A stretch of DNA of 64,000 bases from JBLHZY01 sp047631555 (GTDB taxonomy: Bacteria; Pseudomonadota; Alphaproteobacteria; Rhodobacterales; Rhodobacteraceae): NCBI GenBank assembly GCA_047631555.1, contig JBLHZY010000006.1:75312-139311 (forward strand), given 5' to 3'. Shown here one piece after another: positions 34,668-43,458 of this stretch. The position numbers were made by a program, and so were the translations under genes. How positions within the stretch are numbered: position 1 is the stretch's first letter; each line of letters begins with the position of its first letter. The notes under the pieces are model-generated. The model was not told where the DNA came from, searched no databases, and saw nothing but the letters and a program-made list of their open reading frames with translations.

Positions 34668-35738
34668 ATGACGCGGGCTGTCTTGTATCAGGTGCTTTTG
34701 CTAGTCGCGATTTCCATCGCGGCTTGGACCTACCTGTTTCCGGCTCTGAACTGGCCCGACGAGGTCTACAAGCTGGAACAGTTGCCCTATGACACGAATA
34801 TCTACGCTCGGTTGCTTTCGTTTCTCGGCCCAGGGGAATGCAGCGTCCAGACCCAGGCTGTTGGCGGGGCGTCCTACCTGTCGAACACCCTGCGAGTCAG
34901 CGCAACCGGGCCGTTGGGGTGTTACTATGCCTTCAAGACCATCAACGCGGTGCTATTTTTCGCGCTCGTCTTGATCGGGTACGGTCTGCTCAAAAACCGG
35001 ACGGCACAGACCAGCTTCCTCCTTGCCATGATCTGGCCTTCACTGGTTTTCTACTCCAGTTCGATCAACCAGCAGACCGTGTTCTCGGTCATATCTGCTT
35101 TTCTCGTCACCACAACCCTGACATCAAAGAAGGTGTGGCCCGCGCTTGTTGTGTCCGTCCCACTGATCCTGGTGGACCGGAGTTTCGCAGCACTCGTCGT
35201 TTACCTAGGCATCCTTGTCCTGCTGAAATGGCGACCGCGTGCTGTGGTTCCCATGTTTCTTGTCGCCGTCGCCGCCGTCCTCGTCCTACGACCCTACATA
35301 CTGAACTACTCAAGCGCCTATTTGATGATGTCTCCGACAACTTCGATCGGAGATCTGAGCGAATCGGTCGCACGATTCCAGGATCCCATCTACGTCAGCG
35401 TTGCCCTTTTCCTGATTTCGTTCGTCTATCTCGGCGGAACAAACGGGCTTTTCGGAATTGGAATTGACTACCTTGTGGTTTTTATATTTGTTTGTATCGC
35501 GTTCAAAAGGAATCTCCGAAATCAGGATTTCTCCTCCCATTTTTTTTCTTTTGCCGTAAGCTATTTGCTCATCGTCAGCATCATTCCGACATTACAGACT
35601 TTTCGATACTACGTATTCATCATGCCCGCCGTCGCATATTTCTTCGTCGACACCGTCGCACGCCGGCGGTTGTACATTCGCTATAGCCTCACAATGTCCG
35701 CAATATATCTGTTCATGATCAATGCCACATCAATCTGA
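34668..35738 (+). CDS. Polytopic membrane protein, probable polysaccharide polymerase (Wzy-like)
   Basis: A 356-residue protein with roughly nine to ten hydrophobic segments, beginning VLYQVLLLVAISIAAWTYLF. A large polar stretch follows the first helix (about residues 24-75), as in Wzy or EpsG proteins. Start chosen at ATG 34668; a GTG four codons upstream is also possible. No conserved domain motif is recognised, so the polymerase role rests on topology and on its place among glycosyltransferase and flippase genes. This stretch is more G+C rich than the genes on either side. It overlaps the next gene by 17 bases. Confidence 0.6.
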   Translation: MTRAVLYQVLLLVAISIAAWTYLFPALNWPDEVYKLEQLPYDTNIYARLLSFLGPGECSVQTQAVGGASYLSNTLRVSATGPLGCYYAFKTINAVLFFALVLIGYGLLKNRTAQTSFLLAMIWPSLVFYSSSINQQTVFSVISAFLVTTTLTSKKVWPALVVSVPLILVDRSFAALVVYLGILVLLKWRPRAVVPMFLVAVAAVLVLRPYILNYSSAYLMMSPTTSIGDLSESVARFQDPIYVSVALFLISFVYLGGTNGLFGIGIDYLVVFIFVCIAFKRNLRNQDFSSHFFSFAVSYLLIVSIIPTLQTFRYYVFIMPAVAYFFVDTVARRRLYIRYSLTMSAIYLFMINATSI

Positions 35739-36636
35739 CCCAAAAATCGCCGTTCTCCTTGCGACCTACAACGGCGCAGACTTCGTCGTCGAACAAACCC
35801 GTTCGATCCTCGCGCAGGAAGGGGTAAGCGTTCATGTTTTTCTGTCCGACGACGGCTCACGCGACCGAACCGTCTCCGCCGTGCAAGCGGTCGCCCTTCA
35901 CGATCTGACAGTGCTCCCTCAAAGGAAATGCGGTTCGGCCGCGCGAAACTTCATTCGCTTGCTACTGGACGCAGATTGGGACCAGTTTGATTATGTTTGT
36001 CTGGCCGATCAGGACGACATCTGGCTGCCGACAAAACTGAGCCGTGCCATCAAGGTCCTTCGAGAGCGCAATTGCGCAGCATACACCTCCGATATCACCG
36101 CCTTTTGGCCCGATGGCCGCAAAAAATACATCAGAAAATCCAAGCCGCAGCGGAAGTACGACCACCTGTTCGAGGCTGGCGGGGCCGGGAACACCCTTGT
36201 GCTTCCCGTCGCGGAGGCGATTTTTCTTCGCGAACGTCTGCGTGGGATGGATGCCGACGATCTTGGTGTGGTGGACCACCACGACTGGTTCTTCTACTCG
36301 ATCTTCCGGCACGCCGGCAAAAAATGGTGCATCGACGAGTTTTCCGGCGTTATGTACCGGCAGCACACCGACAATGTTATCGGCGCCTCGGTCGGACTGA
36401 AGCCAAAGCTTGCCCGGCTGCGGCTCCTTGCCCGTGGCGAATTCATCAGCCAAGCCCTACTCTTCGCGCGGCTTGTGGGAATCGACAACAGGATCACCCG
36501 CGTATTGCAGTCACGTAGCCAGATCAGGTGGTTGGCTCTCGCACCTCATCTCTTCGAATTCCGCCGCGAGCCCAAGGCGGCCATTGGCCTGTTCTTTGCG
36601 ATCTTCCTGCTGTCATTGCGGAGGTCGAACTCCTGA
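35722..36636 (+). CDS. Family 2 glycosyltransferase (rhamnosyltransferase-like)
   Basis: A 304-residue GT-A enzyme. The N-terminal IAVLLATYNGADFVVEQTRS and FLSDDGSRDRT bind the nucleotide, and the DXD-type metal site is LADQDDIWLPTKL. A likely acceptor/base region is VVDHHDWFF. The WbbL/RgpB-like pattern with DQDD suggests a rhamnosyl- or related transferase, consistent with the rfb genes in the locus. The stop overlaps the next start by one base (TGATG). Confidence 0.88.
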   Translation: MPHQSDPKIAVLLATYNGADFVVEQTRSILAQEGVSVHVFLSDDGSRDRTVSAVQAVALHDLTVLPQRKCGSAARNFIRLLLDADWDQFDYVCLADQDDIWLPTKLSRAIKVLRERNCAAYTSDITAFWPDGRKKYIRKSKPQRKYDHLFEAGGAGNTLVLPVAEAIFLRERLRGMDADDLGVVDHHDWFFYSIFRHAGKKWCIDEFSGVMYRQHTDNVIGASVGLKPKLARLRLLARGEFISQALLFARLVGIDNRITRVLQSRSQIRWLALAPHLFEFRREPKAAIGLFFAIFLLSLRRSNS

Positions 36637-37886
36637 TGCGCATGATTTACCTGACATGGGGCGAGGTACCGCGGATGTCGTCGGTCTATGGCGGCCAGGT
36701 GGTGCGCGTGATCTCCGCGCTCCAGCAACAGCCTGAAATCGAAAGCGCCAAACTGCTCGCAGGCTACCCAGTCATCCACTCCGGCCTGTTTCGCGAGAAG
36801 CACCGTTACGGCGCACAGCTCAAAGCGATCCGCAGCGCGATCGGCGGCGACAATTTCATCCGCCGACACCTGCCCGTGCCGCCTGTCGGCATCTATCCCA
36901 ACCAACGGCAGTTGCCCTTTTTCTTTGTCGGGCAGGTCGCCCGGATCGCGCGGATACTGCGCAGGGAAAGACCGGACGTCGTGCATTGCCGATCCTACCT
37001 TGCGGCCCGGATGGCGCTGCTGGTGCGGGCACGCTACGGGTTCACCTACAAGGTAATATTCGATGCCCGCTCGCTGTTGCCGGAAGAGGCGGCCCTGACT
37101 GGGTGGTGGGACTATGGCTCCGACACGTTCAAGGCATGGAAAGCGATCGAGAAGGAGTTGCTGGACACGGCGGATCTGTCTTTGACGGTGTCCTTGCCGA
37201 TGCAGCGGTGGTTCGACGACCTTGGCGCGAAGCGGACCGGGCTGATCTATCTCAACGTCGATACTGGCGCGGTCGACGCGGCAGCGCTGCGTGATACCAA
37301 ACGCCTCGATGCCGGCGCCCCGGTTCTGGCCTACGCCGGACATCTAGCGGAGGGATCTTGGCATGAGCCGATCAACATCTGGAAAGTGTTTTCGTCGTTC
37401 CGGTCGTTCGAACCCGGCGCGCGGCTGACGGTCATCACCAAGTCAAGCCATGCCAAGCTGAAAGCCCACGCGGCCGCCAGCGGGTTTGCCGATCTTCTCG
37501 ACGCCATCACCTTCACCTCAGCAGCCTCGCCGGTCGAAACGGTGCGCAAACTGCAAGACGCGGATCTCGCGATCTTCGGCTACCGCGATCCGGTAACGGC
37601 GCAGGAACGCGCGTTGGCCGAGCCTGTATTCGCCACCAAGACGGCCGAATACCTATGTGCTGGTCTCCCGGTGATCGTCAACAACGTCTGCGGCGGAGCC
37701 CGCGACTACGTCCTACAGAAGAACCTCGGCGTGGCCTACGACCCCGAAACGCTGCTAACGCATGATAACGTTGACACCCTGCTCCGACTCTCGCGGGACC
37801 GAGCGGCGATCTCGCAGGTCTCGCGTAGCGATTTCTCGGTGACCGAGAATGCCAGACGCCTCGTTGGATTGTATGGAAGTTTTTAA
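36636..37886 (+). CDS. Family 4-type glycosyltransferase
   Basis: A 416-residue GT-B enzyme starting MRMIYLTWGEVPRMSSVYGG. The N-terminal domain contains RPDVVHCRSYLAARMALL and the interdomain GLIYLNVDTGAVD. The C-terminal domain has the family glutamate region TAEYLCAGLPVIVNNVCGG. It should transfer a sugar to the growing lipid-linked repeat at the inner membrane. The donor is unknown. Translationally coupled to the previous gene; a 106-base A+T-rich gap follows. Confidence 0.85.
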   Translation: MRMIYLTWGEVPRMSSVYGGQVVRVISALQQQPEIESAKLLAGYPVIHSGLFREKHRYGAQLKAIRSAIGGDNFIRRHLPVPPVGIYPNQRQLPFFFVGQVARIARILRRERPDVVHCRSYLAARMALLVRARYGFTYKVIFDARSLLPEEAALTGWWDYGSDTFKAWKAIEKELLDTADLSLTVSLPMQRWFDDLGAKRTGLIYLNVDTGAVDAAALRDTKRLDAGAPVLAYAGHLAEGSWHEPINIWKVFSSFRSFEPGARLTVITKSSHAKLKAHAAASGFADLLDAITFTSAASPVETVRKLQDADLAIFGYRDPVTAQERALAEPVFATKTAEYLCAGLPVIVNNVCGGARDYVLQKNLGVAYDPETLLTHDNVDTLLRLSRDRAAISQVSRSDFSVTENARRLVGLYGSF

Positions 37887-37992
37887 GAACAACCGAGCCG
37901 ATCCAGCCTCGAAAATTATATACTATCGAAATATTTCGTTATTTCGGGGCCAATATGAATCTTAAACGCACCCCTCTCTGGGACCAAATTAT

Positions 37993-38952
37993 ATGAAACT
38001 GTCAATCTGCCTAGCCACCTACAATGGTGAAAAATTCCTTGACGACCAACTGAAAAGCTTCGCATCTCAGACATTGCTCCCGGACGAACTAATCGTCTCC
38101 GATGACGGCTCAAATGACCGAACAATGGAGCTGGTCGCCCGCTTTTCTGAGACGGCGCCTTTTGAAGTACGAGTTATCAGTAATAGCAACAAGAAGGGAG
38201 TATGCGGAAATTTTCTTTCAGCGCTGCAAGAAGCGACTGGAGATTTAATCTTCCTCTCAGATCAGGACGATGTTTGGTTCAACCATAAGCTTGAAACCGT
38301 AGCGAACTGGGCGGATTCGGAACCCGAAACCTGGCTCTTTATGAATGACGCTGAAATAACGGATGGGGACCTGATACCATCAGGGCGCACAAAACTGGAG
38401 CAAATGGCATCGGCAGGGATCCCTTATAAGTATTTCGTTATGGGAACATGCATGGCCGTTCGTCGAAAGCTTCTGGACATTGCATTACCGATCTCTCCAG
38501 ATTGCGACAGCCACGACGACTGGCTAACTTTCTTCGGGGAAACTCTAGGTCGGCGCACAGTATTTTCAAGGCCGCTTCAATTTTATAGAATCCACGGAAG
38601 CAACACGTCAAACTTCATCGTGAACACTCCGACCGCAATCGGACGCATCGATGTGCTTAAGCATCGAATTTGGAAGGCCCTAAATCGGCGCGCATTACAG
38701 GCTGCAGATGCAAAAAATCACAGACGGGCGGCCAGTATTGTCGGTGCGACGATGCGCTTCAAGGATGCTGAACTCGACCTTGCTGTTCTTTATAAGAAGG
38801 CAAACAAAATCCTCCAAGCGCTCGACGATAGGCATAAAACCCGAGGCCATTTTTTTCCAGTTCGCGCAGTTCGGATAGTGAGCGGAATTGCAAGAGGAAC
38901 CTATGGACGTCCGATTGAATGGCGTTGGGCGCTGCGCGACCTAATCGGGTGA
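37993..38952 (+). CDS. Family 2 glycosyltransferase
   Basis: A 319-residue GT-A enzyme with SICLATYNGEKFLDDQLKS, VSDDGSNDRTMEL and the metal-binding LSDQDDVWFNHKL. SHDDWLTFFGE is the acceptor-side motif. It is clearly related to the GT2 gene at 35.7 kb but is much more A+T rich, so it is a separate acquisition rather than a local duplicate. The C-terminal basic region (RRALQAADAKNHRRA) may contact the membrane. Confidence 0.88.
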   Translation: MKLSICLATYNGEKFLDDQLKSFASQTLLPDELIVSDDGSNDRTMELVARFSETAPFEVRVISNSNKKGVCGNFLSALQEATGDLIFLSDQDDVWFNHKLETVANWADSEPETWLFMNDAEITDGDLIPSGRTKLEQMASAGIPYKYFVMGTCMAVRRKLLDIALPISPDCDSHDDWLTFFGETLGRRTVFSRPLQFYRIHGSNTSNFIVNTPTAIGRIDVLKHRIWKALNRRALQAADAKNHRRAASIVGATMRFKDAELDLAVLYKKANKILQALDDRHKTRGHFFPVRAVRIVSGIARGTYGRPIEWRWALRDLIG

Positions 38953-38982
38953 TGGTGAACAGATTTGAGACGAAATAGTATA

Positions 38983-40188
38983 ATGAGGTTGAAAAGGCCA
39001 ATTTCAATAGGGACGGCGAGCGCAGCGCTTCAAATCTCTAGTTTTGGCATGCTTTTTGCCTTCAAGGCCTATCTGGAACCCGATCAGTTTGTCGAGGGAC
39101 TGCGCCAACTTGCGATTGCTTCAATTATTTCAAATATCACAACTTTCCGGTTTGAAATTCTTCTTTTCCAGCTGGTTGGCAGGCTGGAAGCAGTAGTCCT
39201 TCTTGTGCCGCTGGTTATCGCGATTCTCTCTACAGCTATCGCAAACATCGTCCTAAACTGGATTGGGAGCCTTGTTGGGGTAGATCTATCATTCTCAGCT
39301 TGGGGGGCTGCTCTTGCTCTTGGATTGGGTCTGGTGGAAATGCAAACATTTCTTTGCATTCAGATAGCAAGCTGGCGATCGCTTGTTCTTACGAGGGTTC
39401 TTCAGGGCCTCGGAATGTTGGCGGTAGGGGGGTTCGCTGCAATTGGGAAATTCTCTACCGCCGAAGATTTTGTAAGATTTTACGGCCTCTCCATTCTTCT
39501 TCCATTTGCCCTTTGGCTCTCTGTAACCGTCTGGCGAAAGAGGTTCAATTTTGTTTGGCCGCAGAATTTTTTCAACACGTTTGTCAGGATGTCATTGCGC
39601 GGCATTAGCCTCTCTTCGACCCAACTAGTCGCCGCACTTTATGTAAACATAGCGGCTCTGGCTGCCGTTTCCATGATGTCCACCCAAGTCGCAGCCGATT
39701 TTGTTTTCCTAATGCGTTTTGTGACCGCGCCAGTAACGCTCTTACGTCAGGTCTTTGGTCAAATTCTACTTTCAGAATTTCTTGCCGCGGAAAGACGGAA
39801 CGAGCTGTCTCGAGCCTTACTAATTAAACTTATGTGGAAGAGATCATCGCGGAGTTTGGTTTTGTATTTCATCTTTGCCGCCCTTTCTACTATGTTCGTA
39901 TTTGCGTTACAGGAGGCCGCAAAAATCAACAATCCGAACATTGTGTTCCCACTTTTTGTGGCCGGAGTTTTCCAGCTGATTTCTAGCCAGATTGGCCTGG
40001 TCCGGATTATAATAAGAGAAGAAGTATTGTTCTTCTTTGCGGAACTTGTTCGAGTTTTTATTATGGTTTGCATACTGTACCTGGTGCAATCAGTCGCCTT
40101 CCCCATACGTTACGGGATTGGCTCTGCAGTAATTTATTTCCTTTATATTTTACTTGTACTCCGACGTGTACAGAGAATTTTCCCGTGA
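38983..40188 (+). CDS. Wzx-like flippase (oligosaccharide transporter)
   Basis: A 401-residue protein of about 10-12 hydrophobic segments with few charged residues between them, matching polysaccharide export flippases of the MOP superfamily. Start chosen at ATG 38983 (MRLKRPISIGTASAAL); a TTG six codons upstream is also in frame. The N-terminal GTASAALQISSFGMLFAFKAY resembles lipopolysaccharide biosynthesis RfbX-type proteins. It would flip the undecaprenyl-linked repeat to the periplasm. The gene is A+T rich like the preceding GT2. Confidence 0.75.
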   Translation: MRLKRPISIGTASAALQISSFGMLFAFKAYLEPDQFVEGLRQLAIASIISNITTFRFEILLFQLVGRLEAVVLLVPLVIAILSTAIANIVLNWIGSLVGVDLSFSAWGAALALGLGLVEMQTFLCIQIASWRSLVLTRVLQGLGMLAVGGFAAIGKFSTAEDFVRFYGLSILLPFALWLSVTVWRKRFNFVWPQNFFNTFVRMSLRGISLSSTQLVAALYVNIAALAAVSMMSTQVAADFVFLMRFVTAPVTLLRQVFGQILLSEFLAAERRNELSRALLIKLMWKRSSRSLVLYFIFAALSTMFVFALQEAAKINNPNIVFPLFVAGVFQLISSQIGLVRIIIREEVLFFFAELVRVFIMVCILYLVQSVAFPIRYGIGSAVIYFLYILLVLRRVQRIFP

Positions 40189-40478
40189 CTATCGAATTGA
40201 ACTTTGTCTTCCATCATTTGTTTGCCAATCCCGTTTTCGGAATTGTTCCTGCCAAATCGCACCTCGTCACGTACTCCCTCGTGTCGTCCCAGCTTTATCT
40301 GTCCTACATTGCCTTCGTGCGGCAACAGATCTACCGGCCAGATTGAAGGTCTTCCGCGTCGATGCCCAGCCCAGTACAGCCTCCAGCGCGGGGGTGTTAA
40401 ATTCCATACACCTCGATCAGGCTGGCCTCCTGCGCCCTGAGTTCACGCCAAACCCACAATAGGAAGGATTCTCGTCCT
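40189..40478. other. Gene-free stretch after the flippase gene
   Basis: Only short open frames without family features. The base composition changes around 40330 from A+T rich to G+C rich, which suggests a junction of two DNA sources. Confidence 0.5.
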
Positions 40479-40653
40479 TTGAAAGCCGAAGAAACAGAAC
40501 TTCGTGACGTCTGGATTCTGACGCCGCGTCGGTTCGGCGATGACCGTGGCTGGTTCAGTGAAACTTGGAATTCCCAAGCCCTGGCCGCCGGCGGGTTCGA
40601 CCTTGCATTCGTTTAGGACAACCACTCGTTTTCCGCTGCCAACTCCACTGAAG
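40479..40653 (+). pseudogene. rfbC: rfbC 5' fragment with an in-frame stop
   Basis: Translation from the TTG at 40479 gives the N-terminus of dTDP-4-dehydrorhamnose 3,5-epimerase (LRDVWILTPRRFGDDRGWFS and later DNHSFSA). A TAG at 40614-40616 replaces the glutamine normally before DNHS. The similarity ends at about 40650 where an insertion-sequence end begins. The complete rfbC in this window (44508-45068) is a different, diverged copy. An aggaagg stands ahead of the start, so it was once a real gene. Confidence 0.8.
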
Positions 40654-40837
40654 TGGTCCTCCGAATGTTTAAGAAAACGGAGGCAACATGCGACCAAAGC
40701 TCGAAGAGATTGTCACTAAGTTACGGCAAGTCGAGGTTCTAACGGGACATAGCCATTCTACAACAACAACTAATGATCAAAAGAAGGACGCCCGAAACGC
40801 GGGAGTTGCATCACCGCCGCAACGCCGCATAATATAA
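40654..40837 (+). mobile_element. Insertion-sequence remnant (IS3-like left end)
   Basis: The similarity to rfbC breaks at tggtcctccg (40654), which looks like a terminal repeat. An ATG at 40688 then opens a 49-residue frame whose first ~20 residues (MRPKLEEIVTKLRQVEVLTG) resemble the start of IS3-family OrfA transposases (the EEIVAKLRQVEVL type). After that the similarity is lost, and no right end or second orf is seen. Confidence 0.6.
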
Positions 40838-40925
40838 CCAACTGGGTGCTCCTAACTATCTCTTAGTTTAAGCTGCCATTGGTTCCAAAAACCTTGCCGA
40901 CGGACACGAAGGACACACTCCCCCA

Positions 40926-41531
40926 ATGACACCAGTAAAACGCCTTTTCGACCTTACCTGCGCAATTTTTCTAACCATTCTATTGGCGCCAGTTATCGTA
41001 TTCGTCATGTTCCTGATTTTAGTACTGGATGGTAGGCCTGTCTTTTACATTTCCGAGCGGATGAAAACGCCCATCCAAGGGTTCGATCTTATCAAGTTTC
41101 GCACGATGACTCCCGTCGTAGGTGACAGCGGCCCATCAGGTGGGGACAAATCTGCCCGCATTACCAAAACTGGTGCGTTCCTACGGCGCACGCGCCTCGA
41201 TGAGGTCCCACAGTTATATAACGTATTTAGAGGAGACATCAGCTTTGTCGGTCCGCGTCCGCCGTTGCGCCATTATGTCGAACGGTTCCCCGAGCTTTAC
41301 ACAAGTGTGTTGAAATCGCGGCCTGGAATTACAGGCCTGGCATCAATATACTTCCACGCTCATGAGGAGCGCCTACTGGCCCGTACCACAAGCTCTGCAG
41401 AAACCGATGCAATCTACTCGCGCGCCTGCGTACCTCGAAAGGCACGACTGGATCTTATCTATCAAAAAAACCGAAATCTTTGCATGGACCTGATGCTCAT
41501 GTTCAAGACCGTCTTCAAGAGTTTGCGTTAA
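40926..41531 (+). CDS. Initiating sugar-phosphate transferase (PglC/WcaJ-type)
   Basis: A 201-residue monotopic phosphoglycosyltransferase. The N-terminal re-entrant hydrophobic helix (about residues 10-36) is followed by the core motifs KFRTM, RRTRLDEVPQLYNV and GDISFVGPRPPL. The DE pair in LDEVPQ is catalytic. It moves a sugar-1-phosphate (often a diacetamido or HexNAc sugar) onto undecaprenyl phosphate, starting the repeat unit. This is the minimal PglC-like form without the long N-terminal membrane domain of WcaJ/WbaP. Confidence 0.9.
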   Translation: MTPVKRLFDLTCAIFLTILLAPVIVFVMFLILVLDGRPVFYISERMKTPIQGFDLIKFRTMTPVVGDSGPSGGDKSARITKTGAFLRRTRLDEVPQLYNVFRGDISFVGPRPPLRHYVERFPELYTSVLKSRPGITGLASIYFHAHEERLLARTTSSAETDAIYSRACVPRKARLDLIYQKNRNLCMDLMLMFKTVFKSLR

Positions 41532-41549
41532 GGGCTAAGCATACGGCGA

Positions 41550-41573
41550 AGCTACCCACAATCGTGGATAGCT
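41550..41573. terminator. Hairpin between the convergent transferase and rfbA genes
   Basis: Stem agctacccac/gtggatagct pairs at 9 of 10 positions around a 4-base loop. It lies 18 bases after the transferase stop, without a T run, so it could be a bidirectional or factor-assisted terminator. Confidence 0.45.
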
Positions 41574-41693
41574 GGGATCATTCCAAGGCACATGATACGG
41601 ACCCCAGACTATTTTCAAATCTATCTCAACCTTCAGGGAAACCCAATTGATTCGGCCGACCCCGCACCGCGCCTAGAACAACCAGCGCCACAC

Positions 41694-42617
41694 TCATCTG
41701 TGCCTCAGATCCGAACGGTTGCGCACTGCGGTGTGGAGTATCTGGAGAAGGTTGTCGCCGTAAAATGTTTTGCTGAAGGTTTCCGCGTGTCGCTCCATCA
41801 TCTCGTCGTCGATCCATCCTTGATGGTATGCAATTTCCTCGGGACATCCCGACTGCATGCCTTGCCGTTCAGACAATGTGCGCACGAAGTTTCCAGCGTC
41901 GAGTAGCGATCCGTGGGTGCCTGTATCAAGCCACGCATAGCCGCGCCCCATGCGCTCGACGGACAGGTTTCCGTCGGCCAGATAGTTCTCCAGTAGGGTC
42001 ACAATCTCAAGCTCGCCGCGCGCCGATGGTGTGACCTTGCGCGCCCGCGCGGGGGCCTCTCCATCCAAGAAATAGAGACCTGTGACGGCGTAATTGCTCG
42101 GCGACACGTCGGGCTTTTCAATGATCTGCTCCACCGTTCCGTCGGCGTCAAATTTGACGACGCCGTAGCGCTCGGGGTCCGCGACATGGTAGCCAAACAC
42201 AGTCCCACCCGATGTATTTGCGTCCGCCGCAGCCAGCATCTCAGGCAAGCCGTGACCAAAGAAAATATTATCACCCAGCACCATCGCGGATGGCGCGCCA
42301 TCGAGGAAGTCCTCTGCCAAGATATAGGCCTGTGCGAGCCCATCAGGAGAGGGTTGTTCGATGTAGGTAATCGACACGCCCCATTGGCTTCCATCCCCCA
42401 AAAGGCGCATGAACTGCGATTGATCTTGAGGCGTCGTGATGACCGCAATATCGCGAATGCCTGTGAGCATCAGAACCGAGAGCGGATAGTAAATCATCGG
42501 TTTATCATAGATGGGCATCAATTGTTTCGAGACGGCCATCGTGAGGGGATACAACCGCGTTCCAGAGCCGCCTGCAAGGATAATCCCCTTGCGGTTTGAT
42601 GTCTTTTCTTGAGCCAT
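41694..42617 (-). CDS. rfbA: Glucose-1-phosphate thymidylyltransferase
   Basis: A 307-residue nucleotidyltransferase. The N-terminal signature is GIILAGGSGTRLYPLT, followed by KQLMPIYDKPMIYYPLS and VLGDNIFFGHGL. The length and C-terminal helices match RmlA. It makes dTDP-glucose, the first step of dTDP-L-rhamnose synthesis. It is the last gene of the minus-strand rfbC-rfbB-rfbD-rfbA operon, one base after rfbD. Confidence 0.96.
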   Translation of the reverse strand: MAQEKTSNRKGIILAGGSGTRLYPLTMAVSKQLMPIYDKPMIYYPLSVLMLTGIRDIAVITTPQDQSQFMRLLGDGSQWGVSITYIEQPSPDGLAQAYILAEDFLDGAPSAMVLGDNIFFGHGLPEMLAAADANTSGGTVFGYHVADPERYGVVKFDADGTVEQIIEKPDVSPSNYAVTGLYFLDGEAPARARKVTPSARGELEIVTLLENYLADGNLSVERMGRGYAWLDTGTHGSLLDAGNFVRTLSERQGMQSGCPEEIAYHQGWIDDEMMERHAETFSKTFYGDNLLQILHTAVRNRSDLRHR

Positions 42618-42618
42618 A

Positions 42619-43458
42619 TTAGTGCTCCAGTCCTTTCAAAATGTGATCGATTTCGGCGGCCCAATCCGGGCGTGCCAATCCAAATGCCTCTATGCTCGTA
42701 CAGTCCATTCGGCTGTTCTCTGGGCGCTTCGCCGGTGTCGGATAGGCCGAGGACGGAATGTCTTCGACGTCGCACGACAATGCGGCACGTTCGAAAATTT
42801 CGCGGGCAAAATCGGCCCAACTCACATCAGGCGCGCCGGAAAAATGGTAGATACCAGACTTGGACGGATCGTCTTGGAGCTGTGCCGCGATGGTGAGACA
42901 GGCCGCAGCAATGGCCGACGCGGGCGTTGGCCCGCCAATTTGATCGGCCACAATCGTCAGCCTGTCACGCTCCCCTCCAAGCCGCAGCATGGTCTTGAGG
43001 AAGTTGTTGCCATGCGCCGAAAACACCCACGATGTGCGCAAGATGGCTGAGGGTCCGCCAGCCGCGATTACGCCCTCCTCGCCCGACAGCTTTGTGCGCC
43101 CGTAAGCACCCAAAGGCGCCGTAGGGTGGTCTGGGGTAAAGGGGGCCTCCCTCGCGCCGTCAAAGACGTAATCCGTCGAGATATGCACGAAGGGAATGCC
43201 CAGATCGGCACAGGCCCGCGCCATTGCCGTTGGGGCCACGCCATTGACCAACGCGGCGGTGCTTTCGTCGTCTTCGGCCTTGTCCACGGCAGTATAGGCG
43301 GCGGCATTTATGACCGCCGACGGGCGATGCGCGTGGATCGCAGCAGCACAAGCGGCAGGGTCTGTCAGATCCGTATCGTCCCGCCCAAGCGCGACCACAT
43401 CCGCCTGACGGCGTAGCTCGGTAGCGACTTGTCCAGAGCGTCCGAACACGAGGATCAT
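42619..43458 (-). CDS. rfbD: dTDP-4-dehydrorhamnose reductase
   Basis: A 279-residue reductase. The NAD(P) motif is LVFGRSGQVATEL; the family motifs VINAAAYTAVDKAEDD, HISTDYVFDG and the catalytic YGRTK are all present. RmlD reduces the 4-keto group to give dTDP-L-rhamnose. Its start overlaps the rfbB stop by four bases, so the two are coupled. Confidence 0.96.
   Translation of the reverse strand: MILVFGRSGQVATELRRQADVVALGRDDTDLTDPAACAAAIHAHRPSAVINAAAYTAVDKAEDDESTAALVNGVAPTAMARACADLGIPFVHISTDYVFDGAREAPFTPDHPTAPLGAYGRTKLSGEEGVIAAGGPSAILRTSWVFSAHGNNFLKTMLRLGGERDRLTIVADQIGGPTPASAIAAACLTIAAQLQDDPSKSGIYHFSGAPDVSWADFAREIFERAALSCDVEDIPSSAYPTPAKRPENSRMDCTSIEAFGLARPDWAAEIDHILKGLEH

Noticed and set aside
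41592..41906. 104-residue + strand frame across the rfbA 3' end
   Set aside because: Overlaps rfbA antisense and shows no family features; the region before rfbA is treated as intergenic.
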